Of a stretch of 64,000 bases of DNA, positions 46,375 to 54,290 are shown piece by piece. The DNA lies in assembly GCF_010994275.1 (NCBI RefSeq), contig NZ_WMCD01000001.1, positions 124,001 through 188,000 of the forward strand, written 5' to 3'. The translations under genes and the position numbers were made by a program. Within the stretch, counting starts at the first letter, position 1; each line of letters begins with the position of its first letter. Origin of the DNA: Cyclobacterium jeungdonense. GTDB taxonomy: Bacteria > Bacteroidota > Bacteroidia > Cytophagales > Cyclobacteriaceae. Under the pieces are notes generated by a model. It was not told the DNA's origin, did not search any database, and was given only the letters and a program-made list of their open reading frames with translations.

Positions 46375-47376
46375 TTAGCTTGATGTTTTGATCTGCTCTT
46401 GTACCAGTAGAAGGATCTTACCCACATGCTTTGAACTTTCCATCAATTGATGCGCTTTGAATGCCTCTTTCAATGGAAATGCGGTATGTACTACCGGGTG
46501 GATCATATCCGGGAAAAGGGGCCATACCTGAGCCATTAGTTCAGTTGCAATGTTGCCTTTGTACTCCACAGATTGAGGGCGCAGGGTGGAACCAGTAAGC
46601 ACCAGTTGTTTTTTCATTATCCGAATCAAATCGACTTCTCCGATGCTTCCATCCATGGCGTTGATCATGATCAGTCGGCCCTTCTGAGCAAGCAAGCGAA
46701 TATTTTTTAAGGCATAGGATCCCCCTACCATATCCAGAATCAGGTTTATTTCTGCCCCTTGTAACCTGGTTTTCAACTTTTCTTCAAAGTCCTCATTGCG
46801 GTAATTGATGGCCATTCGCGATCCCAGTTTCTCGCAGATTTTGCATTTCTCATCGGTACCTGCCGTTGTGTACACCTCTCCGCCGAGTGCTTTAATCATC
46901 TGAATGGCTGTGACGCCAATTCCGCTGCTGCCGCCATGTACCAATACTTTTTCGCCCGATTGAAACCTGCCGATCTTGAAAACATTGTTCCATACGGTAA
47001 AAAAGGTTTCCGGCAGGGATGCTGCTTCTTCCAGGCTGACTCCTTCCGGGATGGTGAGGCATTGATCTGCTGGGGCAACCACGTATTCTGCATAACCACC
47101 ACCGGCGATAAGTGCGCATACCTCGTCACCTATTTCCCAGGTTTTAACCGTTTTGCCCAACTTCTCCACCCACCCTGAAACCTCCAATCCCGGAATATCC
47201 TCCGGTACACCATCCGGAGCAGGGTATTTTCCCAGGCGTTGGGCAAGATCGGGTCGGTTTACTCCTGCCGCCCGAACGCGGATAAGCACTTCGTTATCCT
47301 TGGGCACCGGAAGCGGCCTTTCTTCCAGCTGCAAAACTTCAGGGGGACCTGGTTTGGTGATTACGATTGCTTTCAT
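46375..47376 (-). CDS. NAD(P)H:quinone oxidoreductase, PIG3-type zinc-free MDR
   Basis: 333 residues. The N-terminal GroES-like domain (MKAIVITKPGPPEVLQLEERP, RPDLAQRLGKYPAPDG) and the Rossmann domain (VLVHGGSSGIGVTAIQMIKALGG) mark the medium-chain reductase family. Zinc ligands are missing, so it is a quinone reductase of PIG3 type. It reduces quinones with NADPH. The ATG at 47376 is directly preceded by repeat unit E. Likely one operon with the amidohydrolase downstream. Confidence 0.92.
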   Translation of the reverse strand: MKAIVITKPGPPEVLQLEERPLPVPKDNEVLIRVRAAGVNRPDLAQRLGKYPAPDGVPEDIPGLEVSGWVEKLGKTVKTWEIGDEVCALIAGGGYAEYVVAPADQCLTIPEGVSLEEAASLPETFFTVWNNVFKIGRFQSGEKVLVHGGSSGIGVTAIQMIKALGGEVYTTAGTDEKCKICEKLGSRMAINYRNEDFEEKLKTRLQGAEINLILDMVGGSYALKNIRLLAQKGRLIMINAMDGSIGEVDLIRIMKKQLVLTGSTLRPQSVEYKGNIATELMAQVWPLFPDMIHPVVHTAFPLKEAFKAHQLMESSKHVGKILLLVQEQIKTSS

Positions 47377-47467
47377 CTGTTTATATTTTTTTTTCAGCGG
47401 TCAGGTGGAATCTCGCATGCTTGATAATCATCCCTCTGTGTGTCGATCTCGTCATGCTCGATTTCAT
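47377..47467 (-). repeat. Intergenic repeat unit, copy E (91 bp, short class), adjoining the quinone oxidoreductase start codon
   Basis: Read on the minus strand: ATGAAATCGAGCATGACGAG ... TATCAAGCATGCGAGATTCCA ... and end ATATAA-ACAG, directly followed by ATG of the quinone oxidoreductase. A complete 28-codon frame runs from ATG 47467 to TAA 47381. It opens MKSSMTRSTHRG and ends FHLTAEKKI. It is the second unit of a head-to-tail pair with copy F. Confidence 0.88.
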
Positions 47468-47606
47468 GTGTTTATAATTGTTTCTTAATGGTCACAACTT
47501 GTCCCGTATCGAAGGTCGGGATAGCAGGTCCCGAATTTATTTGGGAGAATTTCCCATGGTTGTTAATCATCCCACCGTGTGACGTATTCGTCATACTCGA
47601 TTTCAT
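47468..47606 (-). repeat. Intergenic repeat unit, copy F (139 bp, long class), after the universal stress gene
   Basis: Its ATG at 47606 lies four bases after the universal-stress-protein stop. A 44-codon frame is fully open to TAA 47472-47474, starting MKSSMTNTSHGG and ending DTGQVVTIKKQL. It contains the ~48-bp extra segment of the long class with a CCCG/CGGG hairpin at 47503-47520 and a TCCC/GGGA pair just upstream. The end TTATAA-ACAC is directly followed by the ATG of copy E. Confidence 0.88.
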
Positions 47607-47610
47607 TTAT

Positions 47611-48411
47611 TTATTTTATAACCAATAGAGGAATATGAGTGTGATAGGCCATCTCAACACTGTGACTTGTGGAAAACAGGGAATTAAAAAAACTTTTCTC
47701 CTTCGAAAACATGACCAGCAAACTGTCCGATTTGCCCTGCAGGTATTCGTTTAAACCCTTGTCGCTGTCTTCACCCTCCAGTTTTTCAAACGTAAAGTCA
47801 CAATCTGGAAAATTCTCAGTCAAATGGGCAGCGATGCCTTTAAAGCTGATTTCTTTGTTAAAATCAGAGCCGGACTCCACATGAACCACCTCGTAGGGTA
47901 GGTTCCAGGTTTCCGTAAGTTCGATTAGTTTTCGGAACATGGTTTCGTTTTCATTTTCCAGTTCCAGCGCTACCCTTATTTTTTTGATTGATTCGAAAGT
48001 GGCATTAAAGGGCACGGCGATGACGGGGACCTCACTTTCCTTAACCACAGTGGCCGTGTTGGATCCAATCAGGTTTTTTTTGATTCCACTCGCTCCTTGC
48101 GTTCCCATGATGATCAGGTCATAATCCCCATTCGCTACCGTGGCGAATATGGCCGTGGAAACCGTACCCTGAATGATTTTATAATCCACCTTTACCGAAC
48201 CATCGGTGTCGCTAATCACTTTTTTTAATGCTGCTTTGGCATCGGATTCAATGGCCTGAATAATCTCTGCTGCCTGAGCCGCAAAATCATAGACCGCGTA
48301 ATACGAATACATTAAGGTAATGCTGGCATCTTGCTGTTGCGCATAAGACCTGGCAAAAGAAAAAGCATTGGCCGCATTCTCGGACAAATCGGTTGGAACT
48401 AGGATCTTCAT
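47611..48411 (-). CDS. Universal stress protein, two tandem Usp domains
   Basis: 266 residues from ATG 48411, giving MKILVPTDLSENAANAF. The N-terminal Usp domain has the ATP-binding glycine motif GTQGASGIKKNLIGSNT. The C-terminal Usp domain lacks the glycines and ends VEMAYHTHIPLLVIK, so it probably does not bind ATP. Tandem Usp proteins of this size are common in Bacteroidota and are made in starvation or oxygen stress. It is divergent from the thioesterase gene. Repeat copy F starts four bases after its stop. Confidence 0.92.
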   Translation of the reverse strand: MKILVPTDLSENAANAFSFARSYAQQQDASITLMYSYYAVYDFAAQAAEIIQAIESDAKAALKKVISDTDGSVKVDYKIIQGTVSTAIFATVANGDYDLIIMGTQGASGIKKNLIGSNTATVVKESEVPVIAVPFNATFESIKKIRVALELENENETMFRKLIELTETWNLPYEVVHVESGSDFNKEISFKGIAAHLTENFPDCDFTFEKLEGEDSDKGLNEYLQGKSDSLLVMFSKEKSFFNSLFSTSHSVEMAYHTHIPLLVIK

Positions 48412-48454
48412 AGTAGGTTTTTTTATGATCCTTAAGATAATGAAATTTAATCTA

Positions 48455-48486
48455 TTCGGCACAATGATTTAAATCATATATCTTTG
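48455..48486 (+). promoter_or_regulatory. Candidate promoter for the thioesterase gene
   Basis: TTCG (48455-48458) 20 bases before TATCTTTG (48479-48486), a perfect -7 box; the start codon is 22 bases further on. Confidence 0.5.
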
Positions 48487-48507
48487 TTATTCATACCTAA
48501 TCAAGCA

Positions 48508-49014
48508 ATGTTTGAATTTGATAAAGAAAAACATTATCCAAAGGAAACGGAGAGCCGGGTGGTCGTTCGCTTTCAGGATTGTGACCCATTGCAACACCTG
48601 AACAATGCCAAGTATTTCGATTACTTCTTCAATGCCCGTGAAGACCAGGTTCCCAAGTTATACGGTGTGGAAATGATTGATTTTATCCGCAAATACAAAG
48701 CTGCCTGGGTGGTGTACAACCATACTATTTCCTATGTCCGACCGGCCCGGGTAGGGGAATGGGTCCGTATCATGAGCCGCGTCATCTGGCATGATCACCA
48801 AACCGTGCTTATTGAATATTACATGACCGATGACAACAAGGAGGAGTTGAAAACCTTACTGTGGACAACCATGCGCTATGTGGACATGAAGGAAGGGAAG
48901 TCTACCGAACATACTGGGGCTGTAAAGGATTTCCTAATGGCCGTATCAGAATCAATCGACATTCAGAAGATGACTGTAAAAGACAGAATCAAAGAAATTA
49001 AATCCAAATTATAG
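48508..49014 (+). CDS. Acyl-CoA thioesterase, hot-dog fold (4HBT family)
   Basis: 168 residues from ATG 48508; the earlier TTG at 48484 lies in the promoter box and is rejected. The fold's first strands hold VVVRFQDCDPLQHLNNAKYFDYF, with the conserved Asp/Asn near the active site, followed by VVYNHTISYVRPARVGEWV. It hydrolyses acyl-CoA thioesters; chain-length preference is unknown. No neighbours in fatty-acid metabolism. Confidence 0.9.
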   Translation: MFEFDKEKHYPKETESRVVVRFQDCDPLQHLNNAKYFDYFFNAREDQVPKLYGVEMIDFIRKYKAAWVVYNHTISYVRPARVGEWVRIMSRVIWHDHQTVLIEYYMTDDNKEELKTLLWTTMRYVDMKEGKSTEHTGAVKDFLMAVSESIDIQKMTVKDRIKEIKSKL

Positions 49015-49037
49015 GCGCACCAAATCCATTGGATAAA

Positions 49038-49292
49038 CTAGCTAAATAAGCTGAAGGTAACCAGGATCTGGTTTTCTTTTTCCCAGCGAATCCATCCACT
49101 TCCCAAAGGTTTGAAATCCTTGTCTAAAAGCGTAACCTTTAGCCATTGCCCCTTTGCTGCTGCCTGCAGAAATGCAAACTCGGAACGAACCTCGTCTGCA
49201 TTTTCCTGAGGTTTGATTCTGACGGCTACCTGCTGGCAAGGTAAGGTCTCTTCCGAAAAAACGGGCAATAGAAATTCCGGCCAAAAGATCAA
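49038..49292 (-). CDS. Short SH3-like protein or remnant of a larger gene
   Basis: About 84 codons read from a TTG at 49292; no ATG is in frame. The part QVAVRIKPQENADEVRSE and GQWLKVTLLDKDFKPLGSGWI resembles a bacterial SH3 domain as found at the C-terminus of BatE-like or cell-wall proteins. The lack of a proper start makes a decayed or truncated gene more likely than a real small protein. It lies between the thioesterase gene and the esterase gene. Confidence 0.3.
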   Translation of the reverse strand: MIFWPEFLLPVFSEETLPCQQVAVRIKPQENADEVRSEFAFLQAAAKGQWLKVTLLDKDFKPLGSGWIRWEKENQILVTFSLFS

Positions 49293-49365
49293 TCTTTTAA
49301 AAAATAATTGTTTTTTCTTTAAATCAAAAGAATTTTTACAAGGTAACCGTTTGATCCTGGTAAAC

Positions 49366-51369
49366 TTACTGTCGTATAAAGCCGCTTTTGCCGGCCTTTT
49401 TCAGGCTTTGTTCCGACCAAAGGTAAGCCTCGGGTACATCTCCCAAAAAGCTGGTTTGGGTAGGTGCTATCAGGGCGGGAATTTGGTACATGTCTGTTAT
49501 TTTTAGTACGTTTAGCAATTCCAGAGCGGTATCTCTGCCGTTAACAGGGCTGGGTTGGTCATGGGTCTCCGGAGGATGGGACAAGATTAGCTTTTCGCAT
49601 TCCTCGTCCAAAAAAGCCGCATACATGGCAACCAGCCCCATGCCGTCTCTGGCAGCGATGCTGATTTTTTCCGGATCTACTCCAGGCAAGGTTCGGGCAT
49701 AGTCCAGGGCCCGCAAGGCATCGTATACCTGCATGGAAGGCAATGTTCTTCCCGTCCAGGCTGCTGCCCTGCGCACGTGCCAGTTTAATTCAGGTGCCCA
49801 GCCAGCCTCCCCGGTTCCCCGTACTTCCAGATAGGCAACGTTTTGTCCGCGGGCGATTTTTTGAGCAAAACTTTCCGAATCCCAGCGTTCTTCACCGGGG
49901 CTACTTAAAATGATTACCAGGGGATGGTTTTCGTCCGGATTCTGACGATAAAACACGTTCAGCTTTAAGCGCCAGCCTTTTTCGCTGTTAAACGCAAACG
50001 TCTTATTTCCAAATGGAGCCAGGTCAGCCGTTCGGTATATTTCTTTGCCTTCAAAGGATGCCGCCGCTTTAGGAAATGCTCCAAAGGTATGGGTGGATAA
50101 ATATTCTTTAACCTTTTTGCGCTGCTCTTCTAACTCTTTTTCACTATTGATTTCCGGCGGGGAAGGGATCTTTAGAAAGTGATCCTGAATGACAGGAGTA
50201 AGATCCCCCTCAGGTGGGGAATCCCCATACACCGCCAGGCTTTCGGCGGGAAGCAAGGCAGCGGGATCCGTTTCGATGTCTGCAATTTGCCCGGGAGAGA
50301 CGTTTTTCCCCATCAGGTGTTTTAAGAAGAATGAAAAAATGGCTTTGCGCGATTTTTCGTGGTAAGAATGCCCTCCGGGTGTTATTACCAGGGAAACATG
50401 ATCTTCCGCTTCCAGGTTTTTGTAAAAGGAGGATAACATCTGGTAAAATTCCCGGGTGGATTCGACGCCATAAAGTTCGTCCCGGTCCGACTGGGCAATT
50501 AGTAGCGGCTTTGGAGCGATCAGGGCTCCAATGTCAGTGAAGTCCATTTGAAACGTGTTGTTCGGCATCATGCAATCGCAGTGTCCGTCAATCCTTCGAT
50601 CGCCTATCTGGGAATCCAGGGTGCCAGCCCCACATACAGGGGCGGCTGCTTTGATCCGGGGATCTGCTGCGGCCAGGTACCAGCTTTGAGATCCCCCGCC
50701 GGAAATACCGGTGACGCCAACATTGTTCATATCCACTTCTTCTCTTTCGGCCAGGTAGTCCAAGGCCCGGATGGCGTTCCACAGCTCTACAGCAGCGGGA
50801 TTGTAACCGCGGGAATACCAGTGAAACCAACCTTTGTTATAGGGTCCCCAGTGATGGCCATCCACTTCCCCAAATTGCACGGTATCAAATATCAGGGAGG
50901 CAAAGCCCAGTTGGGCGAGTTTACGTGGATGGGCCTGGTAATGCGCTTTTTGCCCAGGTGCATGGCCACAAAGGTATAAGACCAGTGGTCGTGGGGAGCT
51001 GGTATCGTCTGGTAAATACAAATTGGCCGGTACAAACAATCCCGGCAAGGACTCAAAATAAAATTTTTCAATCGTAAATCCATCTTCCTGAATGGTCCCC
51101 GTATGGCGGACAGGAGGTGCGGTACGCGGCCCCTCCATGGAAAAGCCCATCATTTCGATAAACTGCTGGTATAGCTCCGGCCTGCGGTTTTCCCAGTCGG
51201 AAGGAGAGAGGTTTTGCGGTGGAAAACCAGCACTCAGGGCAGTAGCTTCCTGATGTAAATAGGGCAGGATCGAATTCCGAACCGGACCGTCTTGAGCCAT
51301 GGAAGTAAACAGTGGGCAAGTAAGGAATACTGCCAGATAGAATGAAAGTAGCTTTGAAGGGCTTGTCAT
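49366..51369 (-). CDS. Secreted two-domain acetyl xylan esterase-like alpha/beta hydrolase
   Basis: 667 residues with a signal peptide ending at MAQD. The first alpha/beta hydrolase domain (about 60-380) has nucleophile Ser in VTGISGGGSQSWYLAAAD and belongs to the acetyl xylan esterase/cephalosporin deacetylase family. The second domain (about 430-660) is alike in fold but reads IAARDGMGLVAMYAA at the nucleophile elbow, with Asp in place of Ser, so it looks inactive. It probably removes acetyl or other ester groups from plant or algal glycans. No glycan genes adjoin it directly. Confidence 0.85.
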   Translation of the reverse strand: MTSPSKLLSFYLAVFLTCPLFTSMAQDGPVRNSILPYLHQEATALSAGFPPQNLSPSDWENRRPELYQQFIEMMGFSMEGPRTAPPVRHTGTIQEDGFTIEKFYFESLPGLFVPANLYLPDDTSSPRPLVLYLCGHAPGQKAHYQAHPRKLAQLGFASLIFDTVQFGEVDGHHWGPYNKGWFHWYSRGYNPAAVELWNAIRALDYLAEREEVDMNNVGVTGISGGGSQSWYLAAADPRIKAAAPVCGAGTLDSQIGDRRIDGHCDCMMPNNTFQMDFTDIGALIAPKPLLIAQSDRDELYGVESTREFYQMLSSFYKNLEAEDHVSLVITPGGHSYHEKSRKAIFSFFLKHLMGKNVSPGQIADIETDPAALLPAESLAVYGDSPPEGDLTPVIQDHFLKIPSPPEINSEKELEEQRKKVKEYLSTHTFGAFPKAAASFEGKEIYRTADLAPFGNKTFAFNSEKGWRLKLNVFYRQNPDENHPLVIILSSPGEERWDSESFAQKIARGQNVAYLEVRGTGEAGWAPELNWHVRRAAAWTGRTLPSMQVYDALRALDYARTLPGVDPEKISIAARDGMGLVAMYAAFLDEECEKLILSHPPETHDQPSPVNGRDTALELLNVLKITDMYQIPALIAPTQTSFLGDVPEAYLWSEQSLKKAGKSGFIRQ

Positions 51370-51671
51370 GGGTATTTCATTAATATTAATCTGATCCGAA
51401 AAGCAACAATGGCATAGCCTGTCCGTCCGGGAAACTGCCTGGTAAGCTAGTCAAAAAACCCTTAAATACCATCAAAATACGCGCAATTGGAGATATATTC
51501 AGCCATGCAGACTTAAAACCAAACGGTTGTTTTCAGGACTACAGTGTAGAAGGAAAAGAACAACTAGTAGCCTCAGAGAACTCCGAGAATGCAATTTTGG
51601 ACCCCTGAAGCCTTGTTTTTGTTTGATGGGGATTACTTTTATTTTTCAGAAATTCTGTTTAGCTTAACTCC
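51370..51671. other. 302-bp gene-free gap
   Basis: Lies between two divergently read genes, so it must hold promoters for both. I see no repeat unit, RNA gene, strong hairpin or clear TAnnTTTG box. Confidence 0.5.
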
Positions 51672-52532
51672 ATGAAGCCATTTACCAAGCAACAAACCCA
51701 AGATTATGCCCGCGATGGATACCTGGTGGTACCTGGATTTTGCTCCCGGGAAGAGACGGATAGATTATACCGGGTTGCCCTGGACGATGAGGCCATGCGT
51801 AAAAATGCCATGGACCTCAACGATCAATCGGGAAAAAAGACCCGCTTGTCCCTCTGGTTTAAGCCGGGAAATGATGTTTTTGGCTACCTGACCCGTAGCC
51901 GGAAAATGGTTCAGTCTGTGTCGGAATTGTTGGAAGGAGATGCTCCTGTTTGCCATTTTCATTCCAAATTGATGCAAAAAGAACCCAAGGTGGGTGGAGC
52001 CTGGGAATGGCATCAGGACTACGGGTACTGGTACAAAAATCAGTTTATGTTTCCGGATCAGTTGCTAAGTGTAATGGTTGCGCTTACCCCAGCCTCTAAA
52101 GCAAACGGATGTTTGCAGGTAATCAAAGGCTCGCATAAGTTGGGGAGGGTTAACCATGGCTTTGCCGGTGAGCAAGTGGGTGCGGATAAGGTTATGGTCG
52201 ACAATGCCTTAAAAACCATGGAATTGGTATATTGTGAGTTGCAGCCCGGTGATGCCTTGTTTTTTCATAGTAACCTGCTTCACCGTTCGGCAGCCAACCT
52301 GTCGGATGAACCCAGGTGGAGCATTATCTCTTGTTTTAATTCCCTGTCAAATATCGCGTACAATGAACCTTCCACTGCATGGAAGGAACCCATAGATCAG
52401 GTACCGGACGAAGCCATTTTGGAATGGGAAGCAGCTTCCCTTTCGGAGGCCGATTTTCTAAAAAAAGAAAATGATCCGGCCCTAAAAAACACTGGATGGG
52501 AATCGGATGTGGAGATTCAGAAAGATAGCTGA
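51672..52532 (+). CDS. Phytanoyl-CoA dioxygenase-family (PhyH) protein
   Basis: 286 residues. Non-heme iron ligands of the 2-oxoglutarate-dependent fold are in WEWHQDYGYW (His-x-Asp) and LLHRSAAN (second His), with a distal Arg in PRWSII. The family hydroxylates diverse small or lipid-like molecules; the substrate cannot be told. It stands alone in front of the RAYT fragment. Confidence 0.9.
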   Translation: MKPFTKQQTQDYARDGYLVVPGFCSREETDRLYRVALDDEAMRKNAMDLNDQSGKKTRLSLWFKPGNDVFGYLTRSRKMVQSVSELLEGDAPVCHFHSKLMQKEPKVGGAWEWHQDYGYWYKNQFMFPDQLLSVMVALTPASKANGCLQVIKGSHKLGRVNHGFAGEQVGADKVMVDNALKTMELVYCELQPGDALFFHSNLLHRSAANLSDEPRWSIISCFNSLSNIAYNEPSTAWKEPIDQVPDEAILEWEAASLSEADFLKKENDPALKNTGWESDVEIQKDS

Positions 52533-52555
52533 AGTTGCTTTTTTTGTTTGGTTAA

Positions 52556-52801
52556 GTCATCACGACCAATCACCTTCACTTGATTGCTCAACAAAAAGAT
52601 GGAAAATTATCAGACTGGGTTCGGGATTTCAAAAAGTTTACAAGCAAGAAATTGCTCAAAATGATATTGGAAAATCCACAGGAAAGCAGAAAGGAATGGT
52701 TGAAGATGATTTTTGCTTATCATGCTAAGTTTAATAATAGATCTGGAGAAATGCAATTTTGGACACATGAAAACCATGCCATTGAACATTATCGAACTTA
52801 A
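52556..52801 (+). pseudogene. RAYT (REP-associated tyrosine transposase, IS200/IS605-like) remnant
   Basis: About 81 codons remain of a protein normally near 180-200. The frame holds NHLHLIAQ (HUH metal motif), then LSDWVRDFKKFTSKKLL, ESRKEWLKMIF and MQFWTHENHAIEH, all typical of Bacteroidota RAYT proteins. It is cut off upstream by a stop at 52553 and has a stop directly after HYRT, so both the N-terminal part and the C-terminal part are missing. It starts right after the PhyH gene and converges on the DEAD-box gene. Such enzymes are thought to move REP-like repeats. Confidence 0.85.
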
Positions 52802-54123
52802 TTAGCGATTTCCAGTTTTACCTTCACTTTTTTTAATTTCTGGCCAGATGTATTTTTAAGCAGATCGGAAACCTTATGACGGGGAATGGCTACATAGGTT
52901 GCCGTTTCCAGGATACTGATCAATCCAATTTCATTGCCTTTCAGTCCACCTGTTTTGGTTAAAAAGCCCAGCACATCCCCTTTGCTGATCTTGTCTTTTT
53001 TCCCTCCGCTGATATACAGGCATTCCATAGTAGGAGGTTCGGGAATGGTGAAATCCGCTGGGACATGGTATTCCGGCAATTCTTTGGTCAAATATTCCGG
53101 AAGGTGCTCGTCATGGGCCAATACCAGGTAGCCGGTTCCAGAAGCATGCATGCGTGCGGTTCTGCCATTGCGGTGAATATATGCCTGCTCCGACGTGGGA
53201 AGTTGGTAGTGCACCACCTGCTTTATTTCGGGAATATCCAGACCTCTGGAAGCCAAATCGGTTGCAATTAGTATGTTCTGGCTACCATTCCGGAAACGTA
53301 TGAGGTTTTTCTCCCGGTCTATCTGTTCCATGCCACCGTGCAGCAGGGCATGAGCGAAGTTGTTTTCGGTAAGCAACTGGCTGATTCGGTTCACAGCCTC
53401 CCGGTGATTGCAAAAAACCAGGGTACTTTCCCCACCCAAATCCGCCAGTAGCCGCAGGAGTGTATCCGCTTTTTCGACACTGGAGGTTCTCACCAATTTC
53501 AGTTCCAGATTGGTGGAGGATTTATTTTTCAGAAAATCCAGGGTCTCCCAATCTCTGTTTGGAAGCATATCGGGTAGGGGATCCAGAAGCGTGGCGGAGG
53601 TCAAATAAAATTGGGGATTTCCCTTTATTTTTTCGAACAGCATATTCAATTGTTCGTGGAAGCCAAGTTGAAGGGACTTGTCAAATTCGTCCAGGACAAT
53701 AAGGGAAAAATTATCCGGCTCGATGTTTCCGCTGAGGACATGGTCGGAGAGTCTTCCGGGTGTACCCAACACCAGACCGGGATTGTCTTTAAGGCGATTG
53801 GTTTCCACCTTCATCTCGTGGCCGCCGTAGCAGGTGCAGGAGGAAATCCCTGTCTTCAGTGATTTGAATACTTGTTCGATTTGCAAGGCAAGTTCCCGTG
53901 AGGGTACTACTATCAATGCCTTTTTGGAAGGACCTTCTTCCTGCAGTTGTTGAACGAGGGGAATGAGGTAAGCCAGTGTTTTGCCGGAACCCGTTGGGGC
54001 CAGTAAGATCACTTCGTTGGATGAAGCTGCCTTTTGGAAAAAGGCAAGTTGCATTTCGTTAAACGCGTCGAATGGAAGATTATCAAGAAAGGGTTGGTAG
54101 TCGGGATTGTTTGCTGCAGTCAT
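52798..54123 (-). CDS. DEAD-box RNA helicase with DbpA-type RNA-binding domain
   Basis: 441 residues from ATG 54123. Helicase motifs are APTGSGKTLAYLIP (I), VPSRELALQIE (Ia), VLDEFDKSLQLGF (II, DEFD in place of DEAD), LTSATLL (III) and HRNGRTARM (VI). The C-terminal ~70 residues, from KISKGDVLGFLTKTGGLKG to the end, match the DbpA RNA-binding domain that finds a helix in 23S rRNA, so a ribosome-assembly role is likely. Its end overlaps the RAYT remnant on the other strand by a few bases. Confidence 0.9.
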   Translation of the reverse strand: MTAANNPDYQPFLDNLPFDAFNEMQLAFFQKAASSNEVILLAPTGSGKTLAYLIPLVQQLQEEGPSKKALIVVPSRELALQIEQVFKSLKTGISSCTCYGGHEMKVETNRLKDNPGLVLGTPGRLSDHVLSGNIEPDNFSLIVLDEFDKSLQLGFHEQLNMLFEKIKGNPQFYLTSATLLDPLPDMLPNRDWETLDFLKNKSSTNLELKLVRTSSVEKADTLLRLLADLGGESTLVFCNHREAVNRISQLLTENNFAHALLHGGMEQIDREKNLIRFRNGSQNILIATDLASRGLDIPEIKQVVHYQLPTSEQAYIHRNGRTARMHASGTGYLVLAHDEHLPEYLTKELPEYHVPADFTIPEPPTMECLYISGGKKDKISKGDVLGFLTKTGGLKGNEIGLISILETATYVAIPRHKVSDLLKNTSGQKLKKVKVKLEIAN

Positions 54124-54231
54124 TTGGCAAAGGTACGGATTGTGGTTTCGGAAACCGCCCTCCGGAGCAAAATTCAACAAGAATCCAGTTTAAAAAACCT
54201 GCTTTGAGCTAAGCCTTTACCGTGAAATAAC

Positions 54232-54264
54232 AAAAAGGCATCCCATCAGCAATGACGAGATGCC
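54232..54264 (-). terminator. Intrinsic terminator after the DUF4136 gene
   Basis: On the minus strand GGCATC ... GATGCC (54264-54259 and 54242-54237) pair, followed by TTTTTG. Stem is only 6 bp. Confidence 0.45.
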
Positions 54265-54290
54265 CAAAATATACCGTTAAGAGAATTAAA

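Noticed and set aside
41274..47606. Direct repeats at 41.3 and 47.4 kb considered as a CRISPR array
   Set aside because: Units are 89-139 bp, joined end to end with only four bases between them and no unique spacers; no cas genes are present.
52507..52728. 73-residue plus-strand frame after the PhyH gene
   Set aside because: It is the shifted reading of the same DNA that carries the RAYT motifs in another frame.
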